Positions 1 through 6,761 are shown, counted from the stretch's first letter. The stretch is 39,705 nt of DNA from an uncultured Clostridia bacterium (GCA_947625695.1 CANQPO010000013.1:1-39705), one strand, 5' to 3'. Numbers and translations are program-made. Notes: a model not told the origin generated them from the sequence alone.

Positions 1-252
1 GACCACATTGTCTGCTTTATCGAGCGTTACCGCAAGATAAACGTCAATGACTTGGAAAACCGCAAGCGGCTGATCGATACCTTTGTAAACAGTATCTACC
101 TGTTCGACGACAAGATTGTATTCGCTTTCAATTACAAGGACGGCACACGAGAGCTGACCTTAAAAGAATTGGAAGAAGAATTGAGTTCGGATTTGGATGG
201 AGCTACTCCACCATGCAAGGGACGGCTTCGCCGTCCTTTTTGCATGCGTTGA
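1..252 (+). CDS. Serine recombinase, C-terminal end (partial)
   Basis: Open at the window edge; reading frame 1 runs from base 1 to a TGA at 250-252. The residues (DHIVCFIERYRK..., then NRKRLIDTFVNSIYLFDD and KIVFAFNYKDG) match the C-terminal tail of large serine recombinases of the resolvase/Recombinase/zinc-beta-ribbon type found on Clostridia mobile elements, where a helical segment is followed by a short beta hairpin. The enzyme would cut and rejoin DNA at attachment sites. The catalytic N-terminus lies outside the window. The last 20 or so residues (from about base 190) run into a 150-bp tandem repeat, so the natural C-terminus may have been replaced by repeat-encoded residues. Assignment to the family is fairly sure; whether the enzyme is active is unknown. 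Confidence 0.7.
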   Translation, partial: DHIVCFIERYRKINVNDLENRKRLIDTFVNSIYLFDDKIVFAFNYKDGTRELTLKELEEELSSDLDGATPPCKGRLRRPFCMR

Positions 253-545
253 GATAATAAGCCGCTCGAAATCATGCCGAGTTCGCCCCGACCGAGGCTT
301 CTTTTTGTTTTCTAAGGTCGGCACGAGAAGCGCCAGCGACGAAGTAATCTCGTTATCTCCACCATGCAAGGGACGGCACAGCCGTCCTTTTTGCATGCGT
401 TGAGATAATAAGCCGCTCGAAATCATGCCGAGTTCGCCCCGACCGAGGCTTTTTTTGCTTTCTAAGGTCGGCACGAGGAGCATTCGCGACGAAGTAATCT
501 CGTTATCTCCACCATGCAAGGGACGGCTTTAGCCGTCCTTTTTGC
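208..545. repeat. Tandem repeat, about 150 bp, just over two units
   Basis: The 18-mer CCACCATGCAAGGGACGG starts at 208, 359 and 509, giving periods of 151 and 150 bp. Each unit opens with a small hairpin (GGACGG, short loop, CCGTCC, then a T run), continues through TTGAGATAATAAGCCGCTCG and a block ending GTCGGCACGAG, and closes with CGTTATCTCCACCA. The third unit stops after the hairpin. The hairpin plus T run looks like an intrinsic terminator in every unit. The unit end resembles a tRNA 3' end with CCA. Confidence 0.85.
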
Positions 546-555
546 TATTTCCAAA

Positions 556-704
556 ATGTCATTTCGCCCCGCGCGCTGTTCTGTTTCTCTAAGCGCGGCA
601 CGAGGAGCTTGCGACGAAGTAGCGAAGTCGAGAAATCTCTGCCTCATTATAATCGTGTGAGGTTTCTCCACGCGGTCGCTCCGCTCCCTTGGTCGAAATG
701 ACAT
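556..704. repeat. Dispersed repeat family A (inverted ends)
   Basis: The block begins ATGTCATTTCG and ends CGAAATGACAT, so its ends are inverted copies. It contains the phrase GTCGAGAAATCTC that recurs at 2210-2447, 12625-12960, 15689-15825, 17530-17700 and 19657-19800. No open frame is shared between copies. It behaves like an extragenic palindromic repeat; no function can be read from the sequence. Confidence 0.75.
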
Positions 705-768
705 AATCAGAACAAAGGAACCCCCTCCCTTGCACAGAACGCGAGAGTTCCCCCAAAACCCTACAAAA

Positions 769-795
769 CACGCCGAAGCAAAATGCCTCGGCGTG
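769..795 (-). terminator. Intrinsic terminator of the SipW/TasA-like gene
   Basis: CACGCCGAAGCA (769-780) pairs with TGCCTCGGCGTG (784-795) around a short loop. On the minus strand the stem is followed by TTTTG. It lies 25 bp past the stop of the gene ending at 820. Confidence 0.75.
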
Positions 796-819
796 CCCGT
801 TTTTATCTTGCCTATCCCG

Positions 820-2112
820 TTATGCCGCATCGATCTTCTGCACGGCATGGACGCAAAGGTCGAACAGGACAAACTTGCTTTCTACTTTATTGTTGTTTTT
901 GTCGTCAAGGAATTTAAGCGTCACGGTAAAGTTTTCCGATCCGCCAACGCTGACCGACCCGATCGCTTCGCCGTCGCTCGCCGTAAGCCCGTCGCCGAGG
1001 AGCACTTCGCGCGTGACCCCCTTCTCCGACACGACCGTCAGCTGCAGCATGGAAGCAAAGGTCTGGTCGCTCACCATTCCGTTGCAAAAGCTCTCGAGAT
1101 AGTAATAAAACGCCACGTCGCCACCGTTTGATATCCGCATTTCGGCGGTAAACGTGCTCCCGGGCGCTGCCAACGTCCCTGCGGCGATACCGAAAACGCT
1201 GTCCTGCGTCTCCGCGGAAAAGTCCTTCACCGTGTCGTCCACGACGGTCGTAAAATTGCCGTCGCTGCCGATATTGTAGGTGGTGAGCTTCACACGCTCG
1301 AGCGTCGCCTTCAGCGACCCCGCAACCAAATGGGTCGGAGTGGACACCGTTTCGTCGTACAGACCGTAAGACACCCCAAACGCAAGCGCAAAACAACATA
1401 GAATCAGTGCAACAGTCAGTACAAATATCTTCTTTTTCATAGATCCCTCTGCGCGGAGGGAGTTTTGCCCGAAGGAAAGACCGCCCTTATATTTGAGCGT
1501 TTCCATGAGCGCCGCCGCAAAAGCGGCCATACAGAGGGCGACAAAGCATTGCGGTTGTCGCAAAATGCAAAAAAGCACGCCGAGAAAGTGGCTATTGAAA
1601 ACCACCTTCCCGATCACACGGTTTGGACTTTGCGTATCGGACGTGTCGATCGTCTGCGTGCCCGCATGCGTCCCGTTGTCGCCGCTGAGCACAATGATGT
1701 ACCCGCCCTCCTCTCTCTCAATGCGCCGTATTCTGTGCGTGATCACTGCGATCCCGCCGATAACTTTATAAGAAAAGGTGAGAACATCGCCCGTTTTGAG
1801 ACTTGAATAGAATGCGCCGCGCGCACCTGCCTCTTGCGGGAGGAGTCTTATGAGAATGAGACTTCCTGCGGGAATGTCGCGAATGGCGTAACTTTCAACG
1901 TCTGCTTGCGGGTTTTTCTCCATCGACGAGGACATGACGATCCGCGCCTGATAGCCGAATAGCCCGCTTTCGCCGGTGAGAAAAAATATCATGACAACCC
2001 CGCCCGCCGCAAGGACGAGCAGAAAGATCAGAATACATTTGAGGATACTTCGGGTACACTTGCGCCCTTCTTTTGTTTTTATCATCGTACAAGGGGATCC
2101 CTCTTCTTGCAA
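820..2112 (-). CDS. SipW-type signal peptidase I fused in frame to a TasA/camelysin-like protein
   Basis: One uninterrupted frame of 430 codons contains two proteins that are normally separate. Residues 1-224 are a signal peptidase I of the SipW/Sec11 type: an N-terminal membrane segment (about 25-46), the catalytic serine motif SSSME (61-65), a THRI motif where histidine replaces the bacterial general-base lysine, SGDNGTHAG, and a second membrane segment near 180-205. From Met225 (base 1440) the chain starts again with MKKKIFVLTVALILCC, a SipW-dependent type signal peptide, followed by a beta-rich domain like TasA/CalY biofilm or spore proteins. There is no stop between the halves, but GAGGG lies 4 nt before the internal ATG, so translation may restart there. 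The outer start is a TTG at 2112 with GGAGGG just before it; an ATG at 2085 is an alternative. Either a true fusion or a lost stop codon or sequencing error. Confidence 0.75.
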   Translation of the reverse strand: MQEEGSPCTMIKTKEGRKCTRSILKCILIFLLVLAAGGVVMIFFLTGESGLFGYQARIVMSSSMEKNPQADVESYAIRDIPAGSLILIRLLPQEAGARGAFYSSLKTGDVLTFSYKVIGGIAVITHRIRRIEREEGGYIIVLSGDNGTHAGTQTIDTSDTQSPNRVIGKVVFNSHFLGVLFCILRQPQCFVALCMAAFAAALMETLKYKGGLSFGQNSLRAEGSMKKKIFVLTVALILCCFALAFGVSYGLYDETVSTPTHLVAGSLKATLERVKLTTYNIGSDGNFTTVVDDTVKDFSAETQDSVFGIAAGTLAAPGSTFTAEMRISNGGDVAFYYYLESFCNGMVSDQTFASMLQLTVVSEKGVTREVLLGDGLTASDGEAIGSVSVGGSENFTVTLKFLDDKNNNKVESKFVLFDLCVHAVQKIDAA

Positions 2113-2163
2113 AGACCCTCCACTATAGTTTATGAAATTTTTTCAAAAAGTGAATATCCCCTG

Positions 2164-2447
2164 TGCCCCCTCTACCGGAAAGGGACTAAGGGGGTGGCAC
2201 CATTCTTAAATGTCATTTCGAGCTTGTCGAGAAATCTCTACCGCATTCTCAAATCACGTCATGTTGAGCGGAGCGAAGCGGAGTCGAAACATGTCCTTAT
2301 TATACTGCGGACTCCCTTCGAAAAGCTACTTCGTCGCAGGCTCCTCGTGCCGCCCTTAGAGAATCAGAACTGCGCGCGGGACAGGGTGACGTGATTATAA
2401 TAAGACGAGATTTCTCCACTTCGCCTGCGGCTTCGGTCGAAATGACA
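2164..2447. repeat. Dispersed repeats: family B fragment then family A
   Basis: 2164-2200 carries a copy of the GC-rich family B phrase (CCCCCT... GGGACTAAGGGGGTGG). 2210-2447 is a family A block opening TGTCATTTCGAG and closing GGTCGAAATGACA, with TACTTCGTCGCAGGCTCCTC and GAGTCGAAACATG inside. No gene is seen between 2113 and 2476. Confidence 0.7.
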
Positions 2448-2476
2448 GATAGAAATAAAAAAATTTTAAGCCGCTC

Positions 2477-2506
2477 TTGACAAAGCGGCTGATTTTGTGG
2501 TATACT
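2477..2506 (+). promoter_or_regulatory. Sigma-A promoter of the structured leader RNA
   Basis: TTGACA at 2477-2482 and TATACT at 2501-2506 with an 18-bp spacer. The start point predicted about 7 nt downstream coincides with the first base of the large inverted repeat at 2512. Confidence 0.75.
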
Positions 2507-2511
2507 AAAAA

Positions 2512-2738
2512 TGCCAAACAAGTTTATATTTTCATGAAGGAGGCGTACAGTTTTTTTCTTTTGTTTTTAATATGAAGAGGTAAGGTATATCCTGCCCCTA
2601 CGACGTTCATATTTGGATTTAGCAATAACGCAAATTCTAATATATGGACGTTGTAAAACTGTACCGTATATAAACTTGTTTGGCGACAATCGGAGTTTGC
2701 GTTTTGTATGCGTCAACTTCGGTTGACGCATTTTTTGT
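2512..2738 (+). ncRNA. Candidate structured leader RNA or small RNA
   Basis: The stretch between a strong promoter and a strong terminator folds into a long rod. Outer arms TGCCAAACAAGTTTATAT (2512-2529) and ATATAAACTTGTTTGGCG (2668-2685) pair at 17 of 18 positions. GTACAGTTTT pairs with AAAACTGTAC inside them, and a 14-bp inner stem joins TACGACGTTCATAT with ATATGGACGTTGTA. The apical loop segment AACGCAAATTC (2627-2637) is complementary over 11 bp (one G-U) to GAGTTTGCGTT (2693-2703) outside the rod, a possible pseudoknot just before the terminator. No protein frame is evident. It matches no RNA family I can name with confidence. A MITE with 18-bp terminal inverted repeats is the main alternative. 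Confidence 0.5.
2709..2736 (+). terminator. Intrinsic terminator or attenuator
   Basis: TGCGTCAAC (2709-2717), loop TTCG, GTTGACGCA (2722-2730), then six T. It ends only 16 bp before the ATG of the next gene and directly before its AGGAG, so it could stop a small RNA or act as an attenuator of the gene at 2753. Confidence 0.85.
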
Positions 2739-2752
2739 TTTAGGAGCAGAAC

Positions 2753-3628
2753 ATGTTTCAAAGGTATAATGACCCGCAGATATATAAGAACATCAAAACC
2801 GCAAAAGTTTTGACGGTTATTTCCTGCGTCCTATCCGTTTTGACCATTCTCACGTATGTGATCTACTATGAGATTTTAGACTTCCCTTTCGGTGCAGAGG
2901 AATACGGCGCAGAATCACTTGTGTATGCAAAAGTAATGTTCTACACAGGTCTGTTATGGTCTTTTTCCGGTCTCATATCGATAGTTTCTTATTCTCATTT
3001 TACGCCTCGGGTACAGAACAAAAAATTTAATGATTGCACGACGTTAAACTCCTTTTTTATGTGCATTTTGGTTCCACTGACGATAAACGCTTGCATTTGG
3101 CTTGTTTTTGTAATCTTAGCGTTATGTGGCACACAGAGCGCGTGGTACGTTTTACTCGATTTGGCTTCGCATATTGGCTGTATGCTTCCGGCTCGTATTT
3201 TTCTTTACGCTGCGGCGGGAATTTTAATGCTCGTTCGCAAATTAATCAAACTTGAATGGGAAAAAAATCCTCCCATGTTTGTTGTCAAAGAAAGGGTCGC
3301 GCAGGAACAAATAGAGGCGGCACAAAAAGCCCAGCAAGATATGGAGCAATATCGGCCGCTGATCGAGCAGTGCGGCATAAAATTTTTCATCAAGTATTAT
3401 CGGCAGATCGTGCGCCTGCCCTTGCGCGATGTAACCGTTACGGAGAACTATTCCTCCCAAGAACGCGTAGAACGTTTGAATGCCGCGAAAAAAATCATTG
3501 GTCTCGGTTTGTCAGAGTTCGCCTTGACCGATATTCTCAAAAGATACAGTGATATCTTAGAACCTGCCGAGGTTGAACAGGCAAAAGAATTGTTGGCAAA
3601 TATACAAACGCCTTCGCAGTCGTCGTGA
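2753..3628 (+). CDS. Four-pass membrane protein with cytosolic helical tail, unknown function
   Basis: 291 aa, not recognised. Four hydrophobic segments are visible at about residues 18-40, 62-84, 100-128 and 140-162. After them comes a charged, probably helical region (KERVAQEQIEAAQKAQQ near 180-200) and a soluble tail of about 90 residues with no motif I know. The ATG at 2753 has AGGAG at 2742-2746. The gene follows the candidate leader RNA and its terminator, so its expression may depend on read-through. Codon and base use are more AT-rich than the permease genes to the right. No same-strand neighbour is close enough to prove an operon. Confidence 0.75.
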   Translation: MFQRYNDPQIYKNIKTAKVLTVISCVLSVLTILTYVIYYEILDFPFGAEEYGAESLVYAKVMFYTGLLWSFSGLISIVSYSHFTPRVQNKKFNDCTTLNSFFMCILVPLTINACIWLVFVILALCGTQSAWYVLLDLASHIGCMLPARIFLYAAAGILMLVRKLIKLEWEKNPPMFVVKERVAQEQIEAAQKAQQDMEQYRPLIEQCGIKFFIKYYRQIVRLPLRDVTVTENYSSQERVERLNAAKKIIGLGLSEFALTDILKRYSDILEPAEVEQAKELLANIQTPSQSS

Positions 3629-3641
3629 CGCGCCTGATAAA

Positions 3642-3666
3642 CAGTACCGAAGCTACTGATTTTTTC
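3642..3666 (+). terminator. Weak terminator after the membrane protein gene
   Basis: CAGTA (3642-3646) pairs with TACTG (3654-3658) and is followed by ATTTTTTCTTTT. The stem is only 5 bp. Confidence 0.4.
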
Positions 3667-3723
3667 TTTTACTATTGAATTTGAAATATATAGAAAAATC
3701 ACGGGTTTTTTAGGACAAAAACG

Positions 3724-3752
3724 TTGATTTTTGGTGGAAAAAATCTTAAAAT
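3724..3752 (+). promoter_or_regulatory. Probable promoter of the 160-aa gene
   Basis: TTGATT (3724-3729), 17-bp spacer, TAAAAT (3747-3752). A GGAG ribosome site follows at 3764-3767, 7 nt before the ATG at 3775. Confidence 0.5.
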
Positions 3753-3774
3753 ATCATAAAAAAGGAGAAAATCA

Positions 3775-4257
3775 ATGGAAAACATCGGCAAAACATCCCT
3801 TTATCGCGGCGATCTGTGCGGCACAAACAGCAAAGATATTTACGAGAAATATGCCGAAATATTCGGTTGGGATATTGGGCAAAAGTCTCAATTCGGCCAG
3901 ATGGGTCAGCCCCTCTATGCTCGTTCCGCCACGCCCGAGGGATACAGCGTGTGGTGCATTGCTTACAGCAACTTAAACGGTGCAAAAGGCGGACATTGGA
4001 ACAATGAAATCTCCAAAGACAAACAAGAGATCAAGGAATTTTGGGAAAACTGCACCTACGATCATCTTCATGATTTTTCCGAGATGACGACCCGCGTCGT
4101 TTTTGCGAAAGAGAAAGACGGCAAATACAAATTTCTCGGCGTGTATAAGTGCGTCTCTCGCGCGGAAAGACGGGAAACGGTCGAATGGGCCGATGCTTAC
4201 GGCTATCTGAAAACCTATCGGTGTATTTCCAAAGAATATCCGATACCGCAAGACTGA
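3775..4257 (+). CDS. Orphan 160-aa soluble protein
   Basis: Not recognised. The protein has no signal peptide or membrane segment. It is rich in aromatic residues (GWDIGQ, GYSVWCIAYSNLN, KGGHWNNEI) and contains the strand KYKFLGVYKCVS. That strand recalls the nucleic-acid or modified-base binding beta barrels that end in a FLGVY-like phrase, but this is too little to name a family. The ATG has a good GGAG site 7 nt upstream and its own promoter. It stands alone between an unknown membrane protein and tmRNA. Low-GC composition suggests acquired DNA. Confidence 0.75.
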   Translation: MENIGKTSLYRGDLCGTNSKDIYEKYAEIFGWDIGQKSQFGQMGQPLYARSATPEGYSVWCIAYSNLNGAKGGHWNNEISKDKQEIKEFWENCTYDHLHDFSEMTTRVVFAKEKDGKYKFLGVYKCVSRAERRETVEWADAYGYLKTYRCISKEYPIPQD

Positions 4258-4323
4258 TTTCTTCTTTTCTGCCGAAAGATCGCTTTGCGAGACAAGGAAA
4301 CGTGAATTTCCCTCGCAAATGGC

Positions 4324-4352
4324 TTGACATTCCGCATAAAATCAGTTATGAT
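4324..4352 (+). promoter_or_regulatory. ssrA promoter
   Basis: TTGACA (4324-4329), 17-bp spacer, TATGAT (4347-4352). The expected start lies about 15 nt before the mature tmRNA 5' end, leaving a short leader for RNase P to remove. Confidence 0.8.
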
Positions 4353-4373
4353 AAAAAAGCGGACGAAGTGCAT

Positions 4374-4756
4374 GGGCCTGTTTCGGATTCGATTGCAAGC
4401 GGATTTCGTCGGACGCACGTCGGAGGCTCGGCTCCGTAAATACGGAAATCTTTTAATTGCTGATAATAAAGGCAGAAGAGCTGCTACCCGTAGAGCATCC
4501 GCTCGCCGCGTAGCGCTTGCAGCGTAAATTTACGCTCCGTTCTGTCCCGAAGCCTACGGTCGGGAACAGGGCGTCATTCAAGTAGGGAACGTTGTTTTTT
4601 GGCTGACTTCCCCCAAAGAACGATGAATTTCGGAAGTATGCCCGCTTAACGCTTGTCTGTGGACCGACGGCGGGCGAGATTTGACCACAGACTAAACGTG
4701 TAGTGTCCGCGGAGGAACCTTGTAAGACCGCAGTTCAACTCTGCGCAGGTCCACCA
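4374..4756 (+). ncRNA. ssrA: Transfer-messenger RNA (tmRNA)
   Basis: 383 nt. The 5' end GGGCCTG pairs with CAGGTCC at 4746-4752, including the G3-U70 wobble that marks alanine acceptors, followed by A and encoded CCA (4754-4756). The T arm is perfect: CGCAG, loop TTCAACT, CTGCG. The 5' segment TTTCGGATTCGATTGCAA is the usual tmRNA start. A tag frame runs from GCT at 4459 to TAA at 4525-4527. The molecule is charged with alanine and, with SmpB, frees stalled ribosomes and marks the peptide for proteolysis. The identification rests on both ends and the tag together. Confidence 0.93.
4459..4527 (+). other. tmRNA proteolysis-tag reading frame
   Basis: 22 codons and TAA. The encoded tag starts ADNKGRR and ends RRVALAA. 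The ADNK start and ALAA end are the normal Clostridia signals recognised by ClpXP-type proteases; the middle is unusually long and carries six arginines overall. The resume codon is inferred from the tag itself. Confidence 0.8.
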
Positions 4757-4783
4757 CCTCGTCGCAACACCGCATTCTCTTCG

Positions 4784-4870
4784 GGTTTGCGCGCAAGCGC
4801 CCAAACCGCGGTTTTAATGCGGGTTGCTCCTCTTCCCAAAAAATCTTTGCTACGCAAATCTTTTTTGGGA
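4784..4870 (+). terminator. Possible ssrA terminators (two hairpins)
   Basis: First hairpin: GGTTTGCGC...CAAACC (4784-4807) followed by GCGGTTTT. Second: TCCCAAAAAA (4834-4843) pairs with TTTTTTGGGA (4861-4870). Either could end the tmRNA transcript; neither is a textbook terminator. Confidence 0.4.
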
Positions 4871-4887
4871 GCCCTGACTCTAATAGA

Positions 4888-4927
4888 ACCCCCTCCTCGG
4901 GAGGGGGACTAAGGGGGTGGGTCTCCT
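4888..4927. repeat. Dispersed repeat family B
   Basis: CCCCCTCCTCGGGAGGGGG hairpin followed by ACTAAGGGGGTGGG, the core phrase of family B. It separates tmRNA from tRNA-Ala. Confidence 0.8.
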
Positions 4928-4945
4928 AAAATTGCTCATATATAT

Positions 4946-5021
4946 GGGGGTATAGCTCAGTTGGTAGAGCGCTTGAATGGCATTCAAGAGGTCACGTGTT
5001 CGACTCACGCTATCTCCACCA
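4946..5021 (+). tRNA. tRNA-Ala (anticodon GGC)
   Basis: 76 nt cloverleaf. Acceptor GGGGGTA pairs with TATCTCC with the alanine-specific G3-U70 pair; D arm GCTC/GAGC; anticodon stem CTTGA/TCAAG around loop ATGGCAT (GGC at 34-36); T arm loop TTCGACT. A73 and CCA are encoded (5018-5021). One T-stem end pair (A49-C65) is mismatched, a small oddity. Confidence 0.95.
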
Positions 5022-5030
5022 AATCAAAAT

Positions 5031-5083
5031 AATCCGAACTCAACAAGGGTAATCGTAACCCGCGATTGGTTCGGATTTATTTT
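5031..5083 (+). terminator. Terminator after tRNA-Ala
   Basis: AATCCGAAC (5031-5039) pairs with GTTCGGATT (5069-5077), followed by TATTTTG. An inner GGGT/ACCC pair extends the structure. Confidence 0.7.
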
Positions 5084-5179
5084 GTATCTCGGGAATGAGA
5101 ACGCATAAGCCAAGCTGCCGAGGAATTTTTCCCTCGGCGGTTCTTTATAATGAAATCTTTGGGGCGATACCTGCCTTGC

Positions 5180-5208
5180 TTGATTTTTGTGTTAGTTTGT
5201 GGTATAAT
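5180..5208 (+). promoter_or_regulatory. Promoter of the 142-aa gene
   Basis: TTGATT (5180-5185), 17-bp spacer, TATAAT (5203-5208). Its position means the real start codon must lie downstream, at 5243 rather than at 5150. Confidence 0.75.
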
Positions 5209-5242
5209 GAAGGCGGAAAGCCGAATCCTGCGGAGAAAAAAT

Positions 5243-5671
5243 ATGAAGTTTTATTCGAACGGACGACCGATTACATACAATTTAAGTTTTTCGGAACTTG
5301 ATCGGGAATTGCGAAAAAAATATCGGGCGAAAAAGATTTCCTTCAAAGAATTATGGGATTTTCGCCCAGCTTGTGGCATTGATGACGCGGGAAACCAGGT
5401 CGAATTATCGAACGAAGAAAAAACGGTCGAACTTTTTACGGAAGGAGAAATTTCCTCAGGAAATATCGCTTGCTATGTGATAGATAATCGAGCTGTGCTA
5501 CAAAAGTATTTTAGAAGCCCATTATCGTTTCCGCAGGGAAATATCGTGTTGGTCGTGGAATTTGATAAAGAGATGAATGTTGTGTTGGATTACTACTGTC
5601 ATACGTCTTATTTTGGTGGAATTTTCGATTATATTTCGAGTAGGCGTAAATTTCAATTTAGCGGAGAGTAA
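5243..5671 (+). CDS. Orphan 142-aa protein
   Basis: Not recognised. The start at 5243 is chosen because a clear promoter overlaps any earlier start and GGAG (5232-5235) lies 7 nt upstream. The protein is soluble with no signal peptide, has a basic N-terminal half (LDRELRKKYRAKKISF) and a beta-rich C-terminal half (NIVLVVEFDKEMNVVLDYYC). It may share an mRNA with the lipoprotein 21 bp downstream. Size and pairing with a secreted protein could fit a small immunity protein, but nothing in the sequence proves it. Confidence 0.7.
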   Translation: MKFYSNGRPITYNLSFSELDRELRKKYRAKKISFKELWDFRPACGIDDAGNQVELSNEEKTVELFTEGEISSGNIACYVIDNRAVLQKYFRSPLSFPQGNIVLVVEFDKEMNVVLDYYCHTSYFGGIFDYISSRRKFQFSGE

Positions 5672-5692
5672 CACTATACAAGAGAGATTGAC

Positions 5693-6112
5693 ATGAAAAA
5701 ACAATTGAGGGGGAAATTATTTTTAGGGCTTTCAGCTGTATTGATGAGTTTCGTGATGCTTGCCTGTATTAGTTGTACGAAAAAAGAACCGTGGGATTAT
5801 CCCAATGTTGATTGGTATTCGGAAGATCCTGTGGTGGAATTGCACACGGAATATTCCGGAGAGCCGTCGATAGGATATATGGAGATCAACGGACAACAAG
5901 TACAGGTATATCTATGTTGGGGACCGCCGACTTACACGTTCTCGATCTATGTTTATAATTCAGAAGATGGAATATCGGTTGGAACTGATGAGTTGTTATT
6001 GAGCGGTAAAGTGAAGTACGACTCAGAAACAGCGACCTTGCTTATAAGTACAGATAATGTGTTCGAGTCTGCCTTTTCGACCATCGTGCTAAGTAGGCGT
6101 ATTACCGAGTAG
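5693..6112 (+). CDS. Small putative lipoprotein
   Basis: 139 aa, unknown function. The N-terminus (MKKQLRGKLFLGLSAVLMSF) is a signal peptide. Two cysteines follow (MLAC and CISC). The first fits a relaxed lipobox with Met at -3, so lipid attachment is likely but not certain. The mature part is a beta-rich domain of about 110 residues with acidic character and no known motif. It lies 21 bp after the 142-aa gene and ends before a strong terminator at 6208, consistent with a two-gene operon. The upstream ribosome site (AGAGAG) is weak. Confidence 0.75.
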   Translation: MKKQLRGKLFLGLSAVLMSFVMLACISCTKKEPWDYPNVDWYSEDPVVELHTEYSGEPSIGYMEINGQQVQVYLCWGPPTYTFSIYVYNSEDGISVGTDELLLSGKVKYDSETATLLISTDNVFESAFSTIVLSRRITE

Positions 6113-6207
6113 TTCCAGAAAGAAATTAGGTTTCTCGTTATTCTCTAAATGTCATTAGATTTCGGTCGCTTCGGTTCAAATCCGAGCTAAATAATAAAGA
6201 TAGAAAA

Positions 6208-6253
6208 AACCGCCGACGGAGCGTAATGCTCTGTCGGCGGTTGCCGTTTTTTT
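6208..6253 (+). terminator. Strong intrinsic terminator
   Basis: AACCGCCGACGGAGC (6208-6222), loop GTAAT, GCTCTGTCGGCGGTT (6228-6242), then GCCGTTTTTTT. Ends the small lipoprotein transcript; the flanking A run means it may also work on the minus strand. Confidence 0.85.
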
Positions 6254-6304
6254 AGGTTTATGACTTTCGGCGCAACCTCTTCGACGAAGTACTCACGCCT
6301 CCAC

Positions 6305-6338
6305 CCACGGACGGCACCTGCAAAGGTGCCGTCCGTGG
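6305..6338. repeat. Perfect 14-bp inverted repeat
   Basis: CCACGGACGGCACC (6305-6318) and GGTGCCGTCCGTGG (6325-6338) around TGCAAA. No T run follows, so it is not a classic terminator. It shares the GGACGG/CCGTCC core of the tandem repeat hairpins at 208-545. Confidence 0.7.
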
Positions 6339-6351
6339 CGAAAATGACGAG

Positions 6352-6386
6352 CCCCTCCATTAGAGGGAGACTAAGGGGGTGGGTGA
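6352..6386. repeat. Dispersed repeat family B
   Basis: CCCCTCCATTAGAGGGAGACTAAGGGGGTGGG, a diverged family B copy. From 6390 to 6620 there is no gene I can support; ORF-like stretches there are short and lack ribosome sites. Confidence 0.7.
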
Positions 6387-6622
6387 CCTCCGCGCGCAAG
6401 CGCGTCATTCCGAGCCGATATAGCAATAACGAAGTTCGGCATGGCAATTCCCCGAGGGAATCTTGCTACGTCTAAGTACGTTCAAAACCACACCCAAACG
6501 CAACAAGATGCCTTCGCGGACTTTCTAACGGGACTGCGTTACTGCATTTCGGCTCAGCATGACGCTTTAGAGAGGCCATTCGCCGCCCCACACCCCTCTC
6601 CCCCCAGTTAAGGCGGAGGAGG

Positions 6623-6695
6623 ACAAAAAAATTTCCGCCCCGCGCAACAAAGTTGCGCGGGACGTTAGAAATATATTTACCATTCTTCTCTTCCG
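6623..6695 (-). pseudogene. Relic of an Xre gene 3' end with its terminator
   Basis: About 73 bp nearly identical to 27061-27133, which holds the last codons and terminator of the Xre repressor gene there. On the minus strand the relic reads ...GREEW and stop (TAA at about 6678), then a hairpin CCCGCGCAAC/GTTGCGCGGG (6639-6661) and a T run. The rest of the gene is gone. The hairpin probably still terminates transcripts from the permease operon that ends at 6762. Confidence 0.7.
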
Positions 6696-6761
6696 AAAAG
6701 GACAAAAGAGCCCGACTTTTGCGTCGCTCACATATTTACAAGTAACGCGGCAAGTGTGCTT

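Noticed and set aside
208-545. CRISPR or rRNA-like repeat
   Set aside because: Units of 150 bp in direct tandem with terminator hairpins; no spacer structure.
2512-2738. Retron ncRNA or 6S RNA
   Set aside because: No reverse transcriptase follows, so a retron is not supported. The unpaired region is on one side only and lacks the symmetrical central bubble of 6S RNA.
5150-5242. Longer N-terminus for the 142-aa protein, looking like a membrane segment
   Set aside because: A good promoter overlaps this stretch, so it would not be fully transcribed; the ATG at 5243 has a proper ribosome site.
6160-6186. tRNA fragment (CGGTTCAAATCCGAG resembles a T arm)
   Set aside because: No acceptor stem, CCA or other arms surround it; probably chance.
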